Below are positions 33,596-42,376 of a DNA stretch of 64,000 nt, piece by piece (the first letter of the stretch is position 1; the number at the start of each line of letters is the position of its first letter). A model generated the notes under the pieces. That model was not told the DNA's origin, searched no databases, and was given only the letters and a program-made list of their open reading frames with translations. The stretch is from Terriglobales bacterium (lineage in GTDB: Bacteria; Acidobacteriota; Terriglobia; Terriglobales; Acidobacteriaceae), in contig JAATEV010000031.1 in assembly GCA_015655585.1 (NCBI GenBank), forward strand, positions 1 to 64,000, in the 5' to 3' direction. The position numbers were made by a program, and so were the translations under genes.

Positions 33596-34945
33596 TCAGG
33601 AAGCAGGCACGGCGCTTGTTCCGGCACTGGAAGAGGACAGAATGGCTCGGCGTTCCTTTGTGACCTCCATGCCGATCTGAAGAATCGACCGGAAAGAAAG
33701 AAACGATTCCTCAGAGAGCTTTTCCGCATCGAGATCGCGAACAGCTTCTTCCAGAATGGCCAGCAGTTCGCGCCATATTGCATCCAGCGGCTCTATCGCA
33801 TTGGCCTCCTGCACAACTCCGATCAGCGCCACCACCCGGTTACTATATCCGTCCGCCGTACTCTTCTGCTGCTTCTGCATCCATCGGTTCAGTTGCCATA
33901 TCCACGAAGCAACCATGAACCCCGTCGTGATGATAAAGCCTATAAAGTCTGCATTTGCCTGGAGGAACGTGGGCTTATCTTTGTTGTAGAAGTTGATCGC
34001 TCCAGCGTGCAGCGCAGGGCCAAATCCCCTTTGTGCATCGGGCCTGCGTACCTGCGCAAGCAATAAACGCGCATCTGTCATCTGCGCTGGAATCTCCATC
34101 ATCAATTCCTGTTGCCGCTCTATCAGGACCCCTGTAATGGCTTGAATTGCGGCTGCATCTACATTGTCGCGCGTCAGCAGCGTGCGATGCACCGCGATCG
34201 TTGGCAGGTCTTGCATTGGAACTGGCGGTTCGCCTGAATACGCACCTACGGGAATCAAAGCCGGTTCAAACGCGGGGTGCTCGATCTTCATTGCGGCGGC
34301 CTGCTCGATGGGAAGGAATCGAACCTTGTTCGATTGCACGAGCTTCAGAATCGATGGATTGCCAATGGCACGTACTCGAAAGACGGCATCGGCCTGCCCA
34401 TTTAGAAATGCCTGGTCCGCGGCTTCATCGTTCGCACCGACGAAGTGAAAATCTCCCTCATGCAGTTCGAAGTGTTCTGCTACACGGAGAAAGGATTGAT
34501 ACTGCCCCCCGCTCTGCGCCAGTGCGATTCTCTTTCCGCGCAGATCGATAAAGTGCCGGATCTGAGAGTTTTGCGGCACCATCAGTTGAAACGTGTCGTC
34601 GTACATCACAGCCAGAATTCGCGCCGTCGATGGGGGCATGATGTCGGATTGTGCGGTAGCCAGCTGTGCGCGGCCTTCGCTCAACATCCGCAGGTTTTCT
34701 ACTGTTCCGCCTGTTTCAAGAAGTGTGATTCGAATCTTGGGATGATGCCGTTCTACAACCTTCTTCAACGCATTGCCGAGGATATAACTCTCACCGCCCG
34801 AGTCTCCCGCCGCCAGTGTCAGATACTGCGTCCGAGATTGCTCCCATAGGATGCTCGCGAGCCCGAAGAGGAAAGTCGCGCTCAACAGCATCATCATCAT
34901 CCGAACAACCCTGTTGACGTCCAGATTGAAGTTCAGCTTGACCAT
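33596..34945 (-). CDS. TAXI family solute receptor with C-terminal membrane anchor
   Basis: 449 residues. N-terminal membrane helix (about 14-32), then the TAXI (NMT1-like) binding fold: LTLAAGDSGGESYILGNALK, ETGGTVENLRMLSEGRAQLATAQSD, HFIDLRGKRIALAQSGGQYQ, ADQAFLNGQADAVFRV. A second membrane helix (about 338-358; FIGFIITTGFMVASWIWQLN) and a cytoplasmic helical tail of about 90 residues follow. Typical TAXI receptors end after the binding domain and work with DctQM permeases; none is nearby. The two-anchor form suggests a sensor-like or orphan role. It lies 111 bases downstream of ppk1 on the same strand. Confidence 0.85.
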   Translation of the reverse strand: MVKLNFNLDVNRVVRMMMMLLSATFLFGLASILWEQSRTQYLTLAAGDSGGESYILGNALKKVVERHHPKIRITLLETGGTVENLRMLSEGRAQLATAQSDIMPPSTARILAVMYDDTFQLMVPQNSQIRHFIDLRGKRIALAQSGGQYQSFLRVAEHFELHEGDFHFVGANDEAADQAFLNGQADAVFRVRAIGNPSILKLVQSNKVRFLPIEQAAAMKIEHPAFEPALIPVGAYSGEPPVPMQDLPTIAVHRTLLTRDNVDAAAIQAITGVLIERQQELMMEIPAQMTDARLLLAQVRRPDAQRGFGPALHAGAINFYNKDKPTFLQANADFIGFIITTGFMVASWIWQLNRWMQKQQKSTADGYSNRVVALIGVVQEANAIEPLDAIWRELLAILEEAVRDLDAEKLSEESFLSFRSILQIGMEVTKERRAILSSSSAGTSAVPAS

Positions 34946-35056
34946 GAATCAAAATGCGCCTTCCGAGAGATCTATGCCGGATCATGTGAATCGGCGGGAA
35001 CCGTTGCTCTGGTTCCCGGCGACTCAGCACGCAGCAGGACGACCGCTGTTGAATCG

Positions 35057-37165
35057 TTACTCGCCCAACCGATCGCGCGTCAGGCGCATAAGAGCCTGAT
35101 GGCTTCCGATTGTCTCTGGCCCATTGAGGTCTCCTCCTGGTTGAAGCTGCGTATAGTGGCCCTCGACATCGAGTACCCACGCCTGTCTTGAGTCGCGCAG
35201 GAAGATGTCCAACACCTCCCACAGCTTCTGTTTCGCAGCTTCCGCACGCACCGGTGTCACCACCTCGATACGGTTGGAGAGGTTCCGGTGCATCCAGTCC
35301 GCCGAGCCGATGAAAAACTCTCCCTCGGTCGGAATGTCGCTGCCGTTTGCGAAGTGGAAGATGCGAGAGTGCTCCAGAAAGCGGCCGATGATCGAGCGTA
35401 TGCGAATGTTGTCCGTGCGCCCGGCAACTCCCGGACGCAGGCAGCAGAAGCCGCGAATAATCAAGTCGATCTGAACGCCTGCCTGCGATGCATTGCACAG
35501 CGCCTGGATCATGTCCGGATCTTCCAGTTGATTCATCTTGGCGATGATTCTCGCTGGTTTGCCTGCCTGCTTGTTCGCGATCTCCCGGTCAATCAGAGCC
35601 AGCAGCTTCGGCCGCATCGTGGACGGCGCAACCAGCAACGACGTACATGCCGGAGCATGGGAGTGTCCGGTGAGATAGTGGAAGAGGTTCACTACGTCAC
35701 GAGTCAGCTCGGGATTGCAGGTCAGCAGTCCGAGATCCGAATACAGGCGTGCAGTCTTCACGTGATAGTTGCCGGTGCCGATGTGAACATAGGTATGGAG
35801 TCCGCCTGCTTCCTTGCGAACCACAAGTGCTGTCTTGGCATGGGTCTTCAGGCCGCTTACCCCGAAGGTCACATGTGCGCCTACCCGCTCCAGCTCCGCT
35901 GCCCAATGCAGATTGCGCTCTTCGTCGAAGCGCGCTTTGATCTCCATGACACAGGCAACCTGTTTGCCATGCTCCGCCGCGCGAATCAGCGACTTCACAA
36001 ACGGGGTATCGTCGCCGACACGATACGCCGTCATCTTGATTGCGACAGTAGCCGGATCGTCGGCCGCAGTGGCGATGAAGTGCTCTACCGAGGCATCGAA
36101 GCTTTCATAGGGATGGTGCACCAGGATATCGCCTGCCTGAATCGCAGAGAAGAGCGTTCCTTCTCCCAGTGAAGGAGGAGCAATGGGCGTCCACGGCTCA
36201 TCGCGCAGCTCCGGAATCGGGAGTCCGGCGATCTCAAACAGCGACGTGTAATCCAGTTCCTCATCGAGGTCGTACGCGTCGGCGGGAGTCAATTGGAAGC
36301 GTACTCGAAGCATCTCGCGGATCACAGGATCGGAACCGGGTCCGAACTCCAACCGAACCACAGGTTCATAGCGACGCTGACGGATCTGCTTTTCGACAAG
36401 CTCGCGAATCTCCGCGGACGAACCCTCTTCGAGCTCAACCTCTGCGTCGCGAGTGATGCGAACCAGCGTCATGCCGGAGATCGTCATGCCGCCATAGAGC
36501 TTCTCGATGTTGCCGCGAATGACTTCCTGCAACGGCACCAGCAGGCGCTGCCCCGGAGCCACTTCCTGAGTAAGCGGAACCCACTGCCTCAGCCCCGTCG
36601 GAATCTTCAGCCGCGCAACCAACTGCTCGGAGCGCTCCGGATCGTGCAGACGGAACGTCAAGGACGTCGAGAGATTGGAGAGAAACGGGAACGGATGCTC
36701 CGGGTCGATCACCAGCGGTGTCAGCGCTGCAGAGATATTGTTATCGAAGTAAGTGCTGGCCTCTTCCTTCTGTGCAGCGCTCAGGTCGTCCCAGCGCCGC
36801 AGCAGGACGCCATGCTGCTCAAGCTCCGGGATCAACGAGTTGCGATAGCAATGGGCCTGAAGGGCAAGCATCGGGAGCAGCTTCTCGCGCAGTTGCGTAA
36901 ATAGATTGCGCTGCTCTTCTGTCGTCGATCCGCGAAGTACAGCGAAGCGCTTCATGAAGAACTCGTCGAGGTTCGACGTGAAGATGGCCAGAAACTTCGC
37001 ACGCTCCAGAAGAGGAGTACGCACATCCAATGCCTCTGCCAGAACTCTCTCGTTGAAGTCCAGCCAGCTCAGGTCGCGGTCAATCCAGACCTCAGACAGT
37101 TCGACCGACAGTGGGGCGTTCAGAACTCCCTCGTCGCCTACAGATGCGAGAACACTCGTTGCCAT
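35057..37165 (-). CDS. ppk1: Polyphosphate kinase 1
   Basis: 702 residues, normal PPK1 length. N domain opens with WIDRDLSWLDFNERVLAEAL; head domain follows; C1/C2 domains carry the family signatures HHPYESFDASVEHFIATAAD, KMTAYRVGDDTPFVKSLI, HTYVHIGTGNYHVKTARLYS (with the conserved His) and HSRIFHFANGSD with EFFIGSADWMHRNLSNRIEV. PPK1 reversibly makes polyphosphate from ATP, on the inner membrane in other bacteria. A phosphate link with the pst/pho module at 5.7-12.5 kb is likely in physiology, but no clear Pho box was seen in the 481-base gap upstream. Confidence 0.96.
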   Translation of the reverse strand: MATSVLASVGDEGVLNAPLSVELSEVWIDRDLSWLDFNERVLAEALDVRTPLLERAKFLAIFTSNLDEFFMKRFAVLRGSTTEEQRNLFTQLREKLLPMLALQAHCYRNSLIPELEQHGVLLRRWDDLSAAQKEEASTYFDNNISAALTPLVIDPEHPFPFLSNLSTSLTFRLHDPERSEQLVARLKIPTGLRQWVPLTQEVAPGQRLLVPLQEVIRGNIEKLYGGMTISGMTLVRITRDAEVELEEGSSAEIRELVEKQIRQRRYEPVVRLEFGPGSDPVIREMLRVRFQLTPADAYDLDEELDYTSLFEIAGLPIPELRDEPWTPIAPPSLGEGTLFSAIQAGDILVHHPYESFDASVEHFIATAADDPATVAIKMTAYRVGDDTPFVKSLIRAAEHGKQVACVMEIKARFDEERNLHWAAELERVGAHVTFGVSGLKTHAKTALVVRKEAGGLHTYVHIGTGNYHVKTARLYSDLGLLTCNPELTRDVVNLFHYLTGHSHAPACTSLLVAPSTMRPKLLALIDREIANKQAGKPARIIAKMNQLEDPDMIQALCNASQAGVQIDLIIRGFCCLRPGVAGRTDNIRIRSIIGRFLEHSRIFHFANGSDIPTEGEFFIGSADWMHRNLSNRIEVVTPVRAEAAKQKLWEVLDIFLRDSRQAWVLDVEGHYTQLQPGGDLNGPETIGSHQALMRLTRDRLGE

Positions 37166-37646
37166 GATTCTTGGGCTCCTGGTTTTGGGTTGTGTCCGTC
37201 ACTTTACATGGGTCGCCTACAGATATGCCTGATCACGACACGGCAAGACTCCGTGCATCAGGACCTCATCGTCGTCAGGCAACTCAAAAAAGCGGGACGT
37301 GCCACGGTTCATCGGGATTGCATGAGATAAGCAACCTCACTCATCTCAATAGTTTTGGAATCGGAAAGATATGTTTCCTTTTCGGTGTGACCATATCAGA
37401 CAGCGGTATCCATCCATAACCGTGGGAATGATAATTTTCCATCAAATAGAAGAAGAGCGAAGAGATGTTGGCTTTAAATCAAGAGCTGACTGCGAAATTA
37501 ATATGTCCGTAACTTATGGATTGTGATGACGACGATGGAACAGAGTGACGATCTTACGGTTCGCTTGCGTGCCCAGAGGCATTGCTTATCCTGCAACTTC
37601 AAGCTGGTTGGTCTTCTCTCTGTAGCGTTGTATCCTAAGCACGCCA
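37166..37646. other. Gap between divergent ppk1 and ecsC-like genes
   Basis: 481 bases without a gene I can support. The middle (about 37330-37510) is clearly AT-richer than the surroundings (for example AATAATTTTCCATCAAATAG), consistent with promoter DNA for both directions. ORFs of 60-80 codons seen here overlap the EcsC gene or have no ribosome site. No hairpin or tRNA-like fold was recognised. Confidence 0.5.
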
Positions 37647-38495
37647 ATGACGCCCGAGCAAGAGCCCATGGATACAACGGACCGCGCGAGCCTGGTGCGT
37701 GCGGTTGCACTTCTCGAAAAAAATAGTTTTGTCACGATGCTTGCTGGCGTGCTGGATCGTCCGGTCAACGCAGTGGTAGCATCCATGCCGTCGTTTGTCG
37801 GCGAGACCATCATGAGGGCTTCTAAGAATGCGATCCTGCAATGTCTTAAGATCGCCTTGAAGCCTAGAAGTCAGCAAAGTCTTCTCGCCAGGGCGGGAAA
37901 TCATCCGGCATTGATATCCGGAATCACCGGGGCGGTCGGTGGCTTTGCAGGAATGGCCGGACTTGCGCTGGAACTTCCTTTCACCACGCTCATCATGTTT
38001 CAGTCGATTACCCGTATTGCCGCTGAGGAAGGTGAAGACATCTCCCGGCCTGAAGTTCGGCTGGCGTGTCTTGAGGTGTTCGCTTTGAGCACCGACGGAA
38101 GAGGCCCCGCAACCGTTGAGTCCGGGTATTACGCGGCTAGAAGCGCCCTGGCCAAATCAGCGGACGAAGCCGCAAACTACGTGTTGCGGCGCAGCACTTC
38201 GCTGGAGGCGGGTCCTGCAGTGGTAGGGTTAGTCTCCGCGATCGCTCCTCGTTTCGGATTGCTCGTCTCCCAGGAACTCGCGGCAGCGGCCATTCCTATT
38301 ATTGGCGCGGCTGCCGGAAGTTCGCTGAACATTGCTTTCGTGCAGCACTTCAACAACATCGCGCGTGGTCATTTCGTAGTACGCCTGCTGGAACGAAAAT
38401 ATAGCGAGGAAAGAGTTCGCGCAGAGTTCGAGGCGATCCGGTTGGCCGCCGAACAGCAGAGAAGACTGAAGCATGAAAGAAAAACTTCCAGATAA
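37647..38495 (+). CDS. EcsC family protein
   Basis: 282 residues. The EcsC-like pattern is visible: an N-terminal helical part, a hydrophobic Gly/Ala-rich hairpin (ALISGITGAVGGFAGMAGLA) running into LELPFTTLIMFQSITRIAAE, and a second hydrophobic hairpin (LAAAAIPIIGAAAGSSLNIA) followed by HFNNIARGHFVVRLLERKY. EcsC was first named in a Bacillus ABC transporter locus, but its biochemical function is unknown. Two possible ATG starts (37647, 37668), neither with a strong ribosome site. Its 3' end overlaps a DUF1345-like remnant on the other strand. Confidence 0.8.
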   Translation: MTPEQEPMDTTDRASLVRAVALLEKNSFVTMLAGVLDRPVNAVVASMPSFVGETIMRASKNAILQCLKIALKPRSQQSLLARAGNHPALISGITGAVGGFAGMAGLALELPFTTLIMFQSITRIAAEEGEDISRPEVRLACLEVFALSTDGRGPATVESGYYAARSALAKSADEAANYVLRRSTSLEAGPAVVGLVSAIAPRFGLLVSQELAAAAIPIIGAAAGSSLNIAFVQHFNNIARGHFVVRLLERKYSEERVRAEFEAIRLAAEQQRRLKHERKTSR

Positions 38496-38641
38496 ATTCC
38501 TGCGAGAACGAATAGTCCGATGTAGGTGATTGCGGCAACATCGAAGCAGAGAATAAACCGCATACCGCTCGGCAGGTTTGGTGTCACCATGAACGCAATG
38601 ACTGCGGATGCAAGAGACGCCAAAGGCCGTCCACGATCATG
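38477..38641 (-). pseudogene. Remnant of a DUF1345-like membrane protein gene
   Basis: On the minus strand a fragment reads HDRGRPLASLASAVIAFMVT, a short loop with LPSGMRFILCFDVAAITYIG, then LFVLAGIYLE. The order (basic start, helix, Pro-containing loop, Leu-Arg, a [WF]D-[AV] motif, second helix) matches the first two helices of DUF1345 proteins, which are normally about 200 residues long. After this the frame runs into antisense EcsC sequence and family likeness ends, so the rest is lost. It supports a past deletion or insertion event at this junction. Confidence 0.4.
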
Positions 38642-38824
38642 AAGTACCCCTGGCAGGGAAGATCGAATGGATGGAAATGGTGGCGGACTCACGGCTGCCC
38701 ATGCTAGCTTACTGGTGCTGGCACCTCTTTAAATCTTGCAGGAAACTCTTCGTCGCGCCCGAATGTTCGGTGCGCATCTCATCATGATTGAGCAGTCCGA
38801 CGCGCATCCGCAGGAGTTTCGACC

Positions 38825-39919
38825 ATGAAGGAAATCGGCACCAACTTGCGGAGATTCATTCCGCTTGTATTCGTACCCTTGTCTCTTGTCCTTCATCATT
38901 TTTCTCTTGTTGCTACGCCGTGGGTGTTCCTCTGCGGTTTGATCGCGATCGGAGTGCTGGCCAACTGGGTGCGAAAAGGCACCGAGCAGGTGGCGGCCCA
39001 TGCTGGGAATACGATTGGCAGCTTGCTGAATGTCAGCTTCGGCAATGCTTCCGAGCTGGTTCTGGCTTTGTTCGTGTTATCGAGCGCGCAAACCAGCGTG
39101 GTACAGGCTCAGATCACCGGCTCAATCATCGGCACTACGCTCCTGTTCCTCGGAGTAGCGGCTCTGGTGGGTGGTCTGCGGCAGGAACGACAAAAATTCA
39201 ACCAGGAGCACGTCGGGCTGCTATCCACTCTGCTGCTATTGCTGGCCGTGGCCATCGTGCTCCCCGCCGTCTTCCATGCGACCGAGCGGCATTTGACTCC
39301 AGAAGCAAATTTTTCTCGGCTGGACGAAGGTCTGAGCCTGGGCGTCTCGGTCGTGCTGTTGTTGCTGTACGGAGCCCACCTCGTCTATGTCCTCGTAACT
39401 CATAAAAGCGTTTTCTCTAGTGGGCATGAGGACAATGGAGGCACGCCAGAGTGGAGCCTGCCAGCAGGCTTGGCGGTGATGGTACTGGGGACCATCGCAA
39501 TCGCATTCGAATCCGAGTTGGTTTCGGCCCGGCTGGCTGAGACCGCATCGAAGACCGGCTTATCTCCCGTCTTCATGGGCGTAGTGGTACTGGCGCTGAT
39601 CGGCACCGTATCCGATCTTTTCGTAGCTGTGTCGTTTGCTCGCGCAGGTCAAATGGATGTCGTGATCAGCCTCTGCCTGGGCTCCGCCATTCAGATTGCC
39701 CTGGTCGTCGCGCCAGTGCTTGTGCTCGTGTCCTGGGCAATCGGACACCCGATGAATCTTGTCTTCGGTAGCCCGCTCGATCTGTTTGCGATTGTCAGCT
39801 CTGTCTTCATCGTGCGGTTCATCGTGGCCGACGGCGAGACGACATGGTTCGAAGGATTTCTACTGATTGGCGTCTACATTCTGTTTGCGCTGGCTTATTT
39901 TTTCCTGGGACACGCATAA
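38825..39919 (+). CDS. CAX family Ca2+/H+ antiporter-like protein
   Basis: 364 residues, ten or eleven predicted membrane spans. The first half carries the canonical CaCA motif (HAGNTIGSLLNVSFGNASELV), with the cation-binding Glu. At the equivalent place in the second half, where CAX proteins normally have GNAAEH, this protein reads LIGTVSDLFVAVSFARAGQM, so Asn is Thr and Glu is Asp, while the following SLCLGSAIQIALVVAP matches CAX well. The acidic loop usually found between halves is reduced to SSGHEDNGG. It may have altered ion selectivity or activity. It is convergent with a carbonic anhydrase gene 17 bases away, hinting at calcium/bicarbonate physiology. Confidence 0.87.
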   Translation: MKEIGTNLRRFIPLVFVPLSLVLHHFSLVATPWVFLCGLIAIGVLANWVRKGTEQVAAHAGNTIGSLLNVSFGNASELVLALFVLSSAQTSVVQAQITGSIIGTTLLFLGVAALVGGLRQERQKFNQEHVGLLSTLLLLLAVAIVLPAVFHATERHLTPEANFSRLDEGLSLGVSVVLLLLYGAHLVYVLVTHKSVFSSGHEDNGGTPEWSLPAGLAVMVLGTIAIAFESELVSARLAETASKTGLSPVFMGVVVLALIGTVSDLFVAVSFARAGQMDVVISLCLGSAIQIALVVAPVLVLVSWAIGHPMNLVFGSPLDLFAIVSSVFIVRFIVADGETTWFEGFLLIGVYILFALAYFFLGHA

Positions 39920-39936
39920 GCTTACGCTGCGGTGCT

Positions 39937-40590
39937 CTATTGGAGTTGGGCCAACAGCGTCTCCATGGGTAGCAACTCGCGATCTTCTGCATCGAAGACA
40001 CGTATCGTGCCTGCGCCGATGTTGTAGACCCAGCCATGCATCTCCACGCTGTTGTCAGCAAGTCTCGTCGCTATGGCGGGATGCGTTCGCAGATTAGCAA
40101 GCTGCGTGCGCACATTCTGCTCCACCAGCGACTGGACCGCTTCTGGTCCCTCAAGCCCCGAGTTCGCGGCCTCGACCGTATCGCGGACGACCGTCGCGTT
40201 GCGTAGCCAGGAGTTGACGGCGGGCATGTGCTCCGTCTTTGTGGGCATGTGCAGGCCCTTCATCGCACCGCAATCGGAGTGCCCGCAAATCACGATCTCT
40301 TTCACGCCCAACTCGATGCAGGCGTACTCGATCACGGCAGAATCTTCACACGAACTCCTGTTATAGGGAGGCACGATATTGCCGATGTTGCGGCACACGA
40401 ACAGCTCTCCCGGGGCAGTCTGGGTGATGAGTTCAGGAACAATGCGGCTGTCCGCGCAGGTGATGAACAGCGTATGAGGGTGCTGGCCAGACGCTAGATG
40501 TTCGAAGATGGCGTGATCATGCGGAAACTCGTTGTCGTGAAACCGGCGGACACCTTCGAGCAGCCGTCGTATCGGTCGTTTTTCGCTCAT
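39937..40590 (-). CDS. Beta-carbonic anhydrase
   Basis: 217 residues from the ATG at 40588-40590 (AAGGAGA four bases upstream); the frame is open further but without a start of equal quality. Zinc ligands are seen in FITCADSRIVPE (Cys, Asp-Arg dyad) and VICGHSDCGAMKGL (His, Cys), in the normal order, with FVCRNIGNIVPP and VIEYACIELGVKEI between. Interconverts CO2 and bicarbonate in the cytoplasm. It lies between the CAX-like gene (convergent) and an Nramp-related gene whose stop is 77 bases upstream on the same strand. Confidence 0.95.
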   Translation of the reverse strand: MSEKRPIRRLLEGVRRFHDNEFPHDHAIFEHLASGQHPHTLFITCADSRIVPELITQTAPGELFVCRNIGNIVPPYNRSSCEDSAVIEYACIELGVKEIVICGHSDCGAMKGLHMPTKTEHMPAVNSWLRNATVVRDTVEAANSGLEGPEAVQSLVEQNVRTQLANLRTHPAIATRLADNSVEMHGWVYNIGAGTIRVFDAEDRELLPMETLLAQLQ

Positions 40591-40667
40591 GCGCTCTCCT
40601 TTGGCCTCGCTTCGTTTGACATGGTACAAATACCCGTCGAATCTCTTACCGCATGGAACGTAAAACC

Positions 40668-41975
40668 CTAAGGCTGCAAACTCGATGTCGCGGCCTTCAG
40701 GTGTGTCGCGAGCTGAAGCTGAACCTTCCGCGGCAGATGCTGCTCCGAGATGACACCGGCAAGCCCAGTAACAATGACAAGGCTCGATATCCCAATCAAA
40801 GACCAGAGATACACACCTTGCGGTCGGAACGGCTGCGGAAGCACCTTCACCGCCAGCGCGACCAGAAGAATAATCACCAGCGGAAGCATAAAAACATTCA
40901 CTACCTGCGCGGTGATCGTGAGCCATACAAGATCCGGTGCAAAGCAAACCAGTGCAGCAGCGCCCATAACGCTGGCGGAATAGATTCCATAGAGCCACTT
41001 TGCTTTGAACGGATGGTTCTCCAGGCTACGCTGCTGACCGGTAACCTCACTGACTCCCCATGTGAGCGCCAGCGAGGACACGATGGCGGCCACCGTAGAG
41101 GCACCCAGCACGCCAATGCTGAAGACCAGGCGACCGATGTGTTCTCCAAGAAAGGGTGATAGTTCCTTGCTGATGTCGCCGACAGTGTGCAGACCCGGAA
41201 CAATGCCGTGAGAAGCCAGCGCCGCTGCTGCAATCAGGATGGCTCCGGTCAGGCACTGCGTCAGCACAGCACCGATGGCAGTGTCCCATCGAGCTGCCCC
41301 GATGCTGCACGGCGAGAGCTTTTTATCGGCAAAGGCGGATTGTTGATAGAAGATCATCCACGGGCTGAAAACCGCGCCAATGATTGCAGTCGCCAGATAA
41401 GTGAACTGTCCATTCCTGATCGGCAGGTTCACGACATCCTTGCCCATGGCTGCGAGGCTCGGATGTGCGGACCAGGCAACGAAGAAAAAAACAAGTTCGA
41501 AAAGCCCGATAACAACGAGGATGCGTTCCACTCGCCGATACGAGCCCGTAGCTGCAATAGCCAGAAGGATCACCACAGTAAAGGACAGCGTGATGCCGCG
41601 CGGCACGCCATAGAGATCGCCGATACCAGCTATCCCGGTGAACTGTGTGACCAGCGTGCTGATCGCAGCTACAGCCATCGCTGCCGTCGCCGACCAGGCC
41701 CAGCCAGTGCCAAACCGTTCCCGGATCAACTCGCCAAAGCCGCGTCCTGTGTAGATCCCCAACCGCACCGTCAGCTCCTGCACCATGTAGAGCATCGGTA
41801 TCAGAAGCAAAACCAGCGGCAACAGCCGATATCCCCACTGAGCTCCAGCCTGCGCGCCAGTCACTACGTTGCCCGCGTCTGTATCGGACAACATCACCAG
41901 AAGTCCCGGCCCTCCGACGGTCATCCATTTGAGGGGCGTTTTGATGTTTATCTTGAGTGGCGCTTCAGTTACCAA
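40668..41975 (-). CDS. Second Nramp-related metal transporter
   Basis: 435 residues, eleven or so membrane spans. Helix 1 site reads MLSDTDAGNVVTGAQAGAQW instead of the classical DPGN context, and helix 6 reads AVFSPWMIFYQQSAFADK instead of MPHNLYLHS, so the soft-metal Met ligand of MntH is replaced by Ser-Pro-Trp. It is only distantly like the Nramp-related protein at 32345-33595. Likely to carry a divalent cation with proton coupling, but the ion is unclear. It is upstream of the carbonic anhydrase gene on the same strand and may share its transcript. Confidence 0.83.
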   Translation of the reverse strand: MVTEAPLKINIKTPLKWMTVGGPGLLVMLSDTDAGNVVTGAQAGAQWGYRLLPLVLLLIPMLYMVQELTVRLGIYTGRGFGELIRERFGTGWAWSATAAMAVAAISTLVTQFTGIAGIGDLYGVPRGITLSFTVVILLAIAATGSYRRVERILVVIGLFELVFFFVAWSAHPSLAAMGKDVVNLPIRNGQFTYLATAIIGAVFSPWMIFYQQSAFADKKLSPCSIGAARWDTAIGAVLTQCLTGAILIAAAALASHGIVPGLHTVGDISKELSPFLGEHIGRLVFSIGVLGASTVAAIVSSLALTWGVSEVTGQQRSLENHPFKAKWLYGIYSASVMGAAALVCFAPDLVWLTITAQVVNVFMLPLVIILLVALAVKVLPQPFRPQGVYLWSLIGISSLVIVTGLAGVISEQHLPRKVQLQLATHLKAATSSLQP

Positions 41976-42189
41976 TGTTTGGTTCCTTGAATTTCAGGGT
42001 TCAAGAGGCTGACCATGAGAACTGAATCGTAGACGACGCTTACGAAAGGTAACACTGAGGCATTGCAGGGTTTGTTAATAAAGATGACGCAGATTTAAAT
42101 TCCATCGCGTTGTTTCGGAGACGCGCTACAGCCTTCATGATTCGATCATGAGATAGCCATGCAAGGGCTCTCTGAGAGCAGAAGTCCAA

Positions 42190-42300
42190 CAAGGTGTATC
42201 GACAAATTATTTTGAAAGAGCGATAAATTGCTTCGAAGGGCGGGGCTTGTTTTTTGAAAAGGCGGGGCTTCGGCCTCGCCAAGTAGGCCGCTCTTTTATC
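42190..42300. repeat. Intergenic mosaic repeat module, copy 4
   Basis: Contains GAAGGGCGGGGCTTG and then TTGAAAAGGCGGGGCTTC followed by GGCCTCGCC. The same two-unit pattern (TTGAAAGGGCAGGGCTTC and TTGAAGGGGCAGGGCTTC with GCCCCGCC) occurs at 62160-62230. Each unit can fold into a short GC hairpin. Sequence identity is partial, so this is a diverged copy. Confidence 0.6.
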
Positions 42301-42305
42301 TGGTT

Positions 42306-42350
42306 CTTTTGGTTTCTTCGTTCGCATACGACGAACGAAGAAACCAAAAG
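42306..42350. terminator. Perfect 19-bp hairpin at the 3' end of the P-type ATPase cluster
   Basis: CTTTTGGTTTCTTCGTTCG at 42306-42324 pairs perfectly with 42332-42350, with a seven-base loop CATACGA. It is the longest perfect stem I found. It lies 27 bases past the stop codon of the last cluster gene. Unlike a classical terminator it is only moderately GC-rich and lacks a long T-run on the minus strand, though the stem itself ends in TTTT/AAAA. It may be a terminator, an mRNA-stabilising stem or a repeat-derived element. Confidence 0.6.
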
Positions 42351-42376
42351 AGCGTCGGGCTCTGCCAGCCAGAGCC

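Larger units (their letters stand above)
41976..42376. other. Gap with repeat module and long hairpin
   Basis: 401 bases between the Nramp-related gene and the end of the P-type ATPase cluster. It holds a repeat module (42190-42300) and a 19-bp perfect hairpin (42306-42350), described separately. A 95-codon minus-strand ORF (42040-42327) spans the module and part of the hairpin and is not accepted as a gene. Confidence 0.6.

Noticed and set aside
37523-37726. 67-codon plus-strand ORF before the EcsC gene
   Set aside because: Overlaps the EcsC start in another frame, lacks a ribosome site and shows no family pattern.
42040-42327. 95-codon minus-strand ORF between the Nramp-related gene and the ATPase cluster
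   Set aside because: It runs through the repeat module and half of the 19-bp hairpin, has low-complexity basic sequence and no ribosome site, so it is probably repeat-derived.
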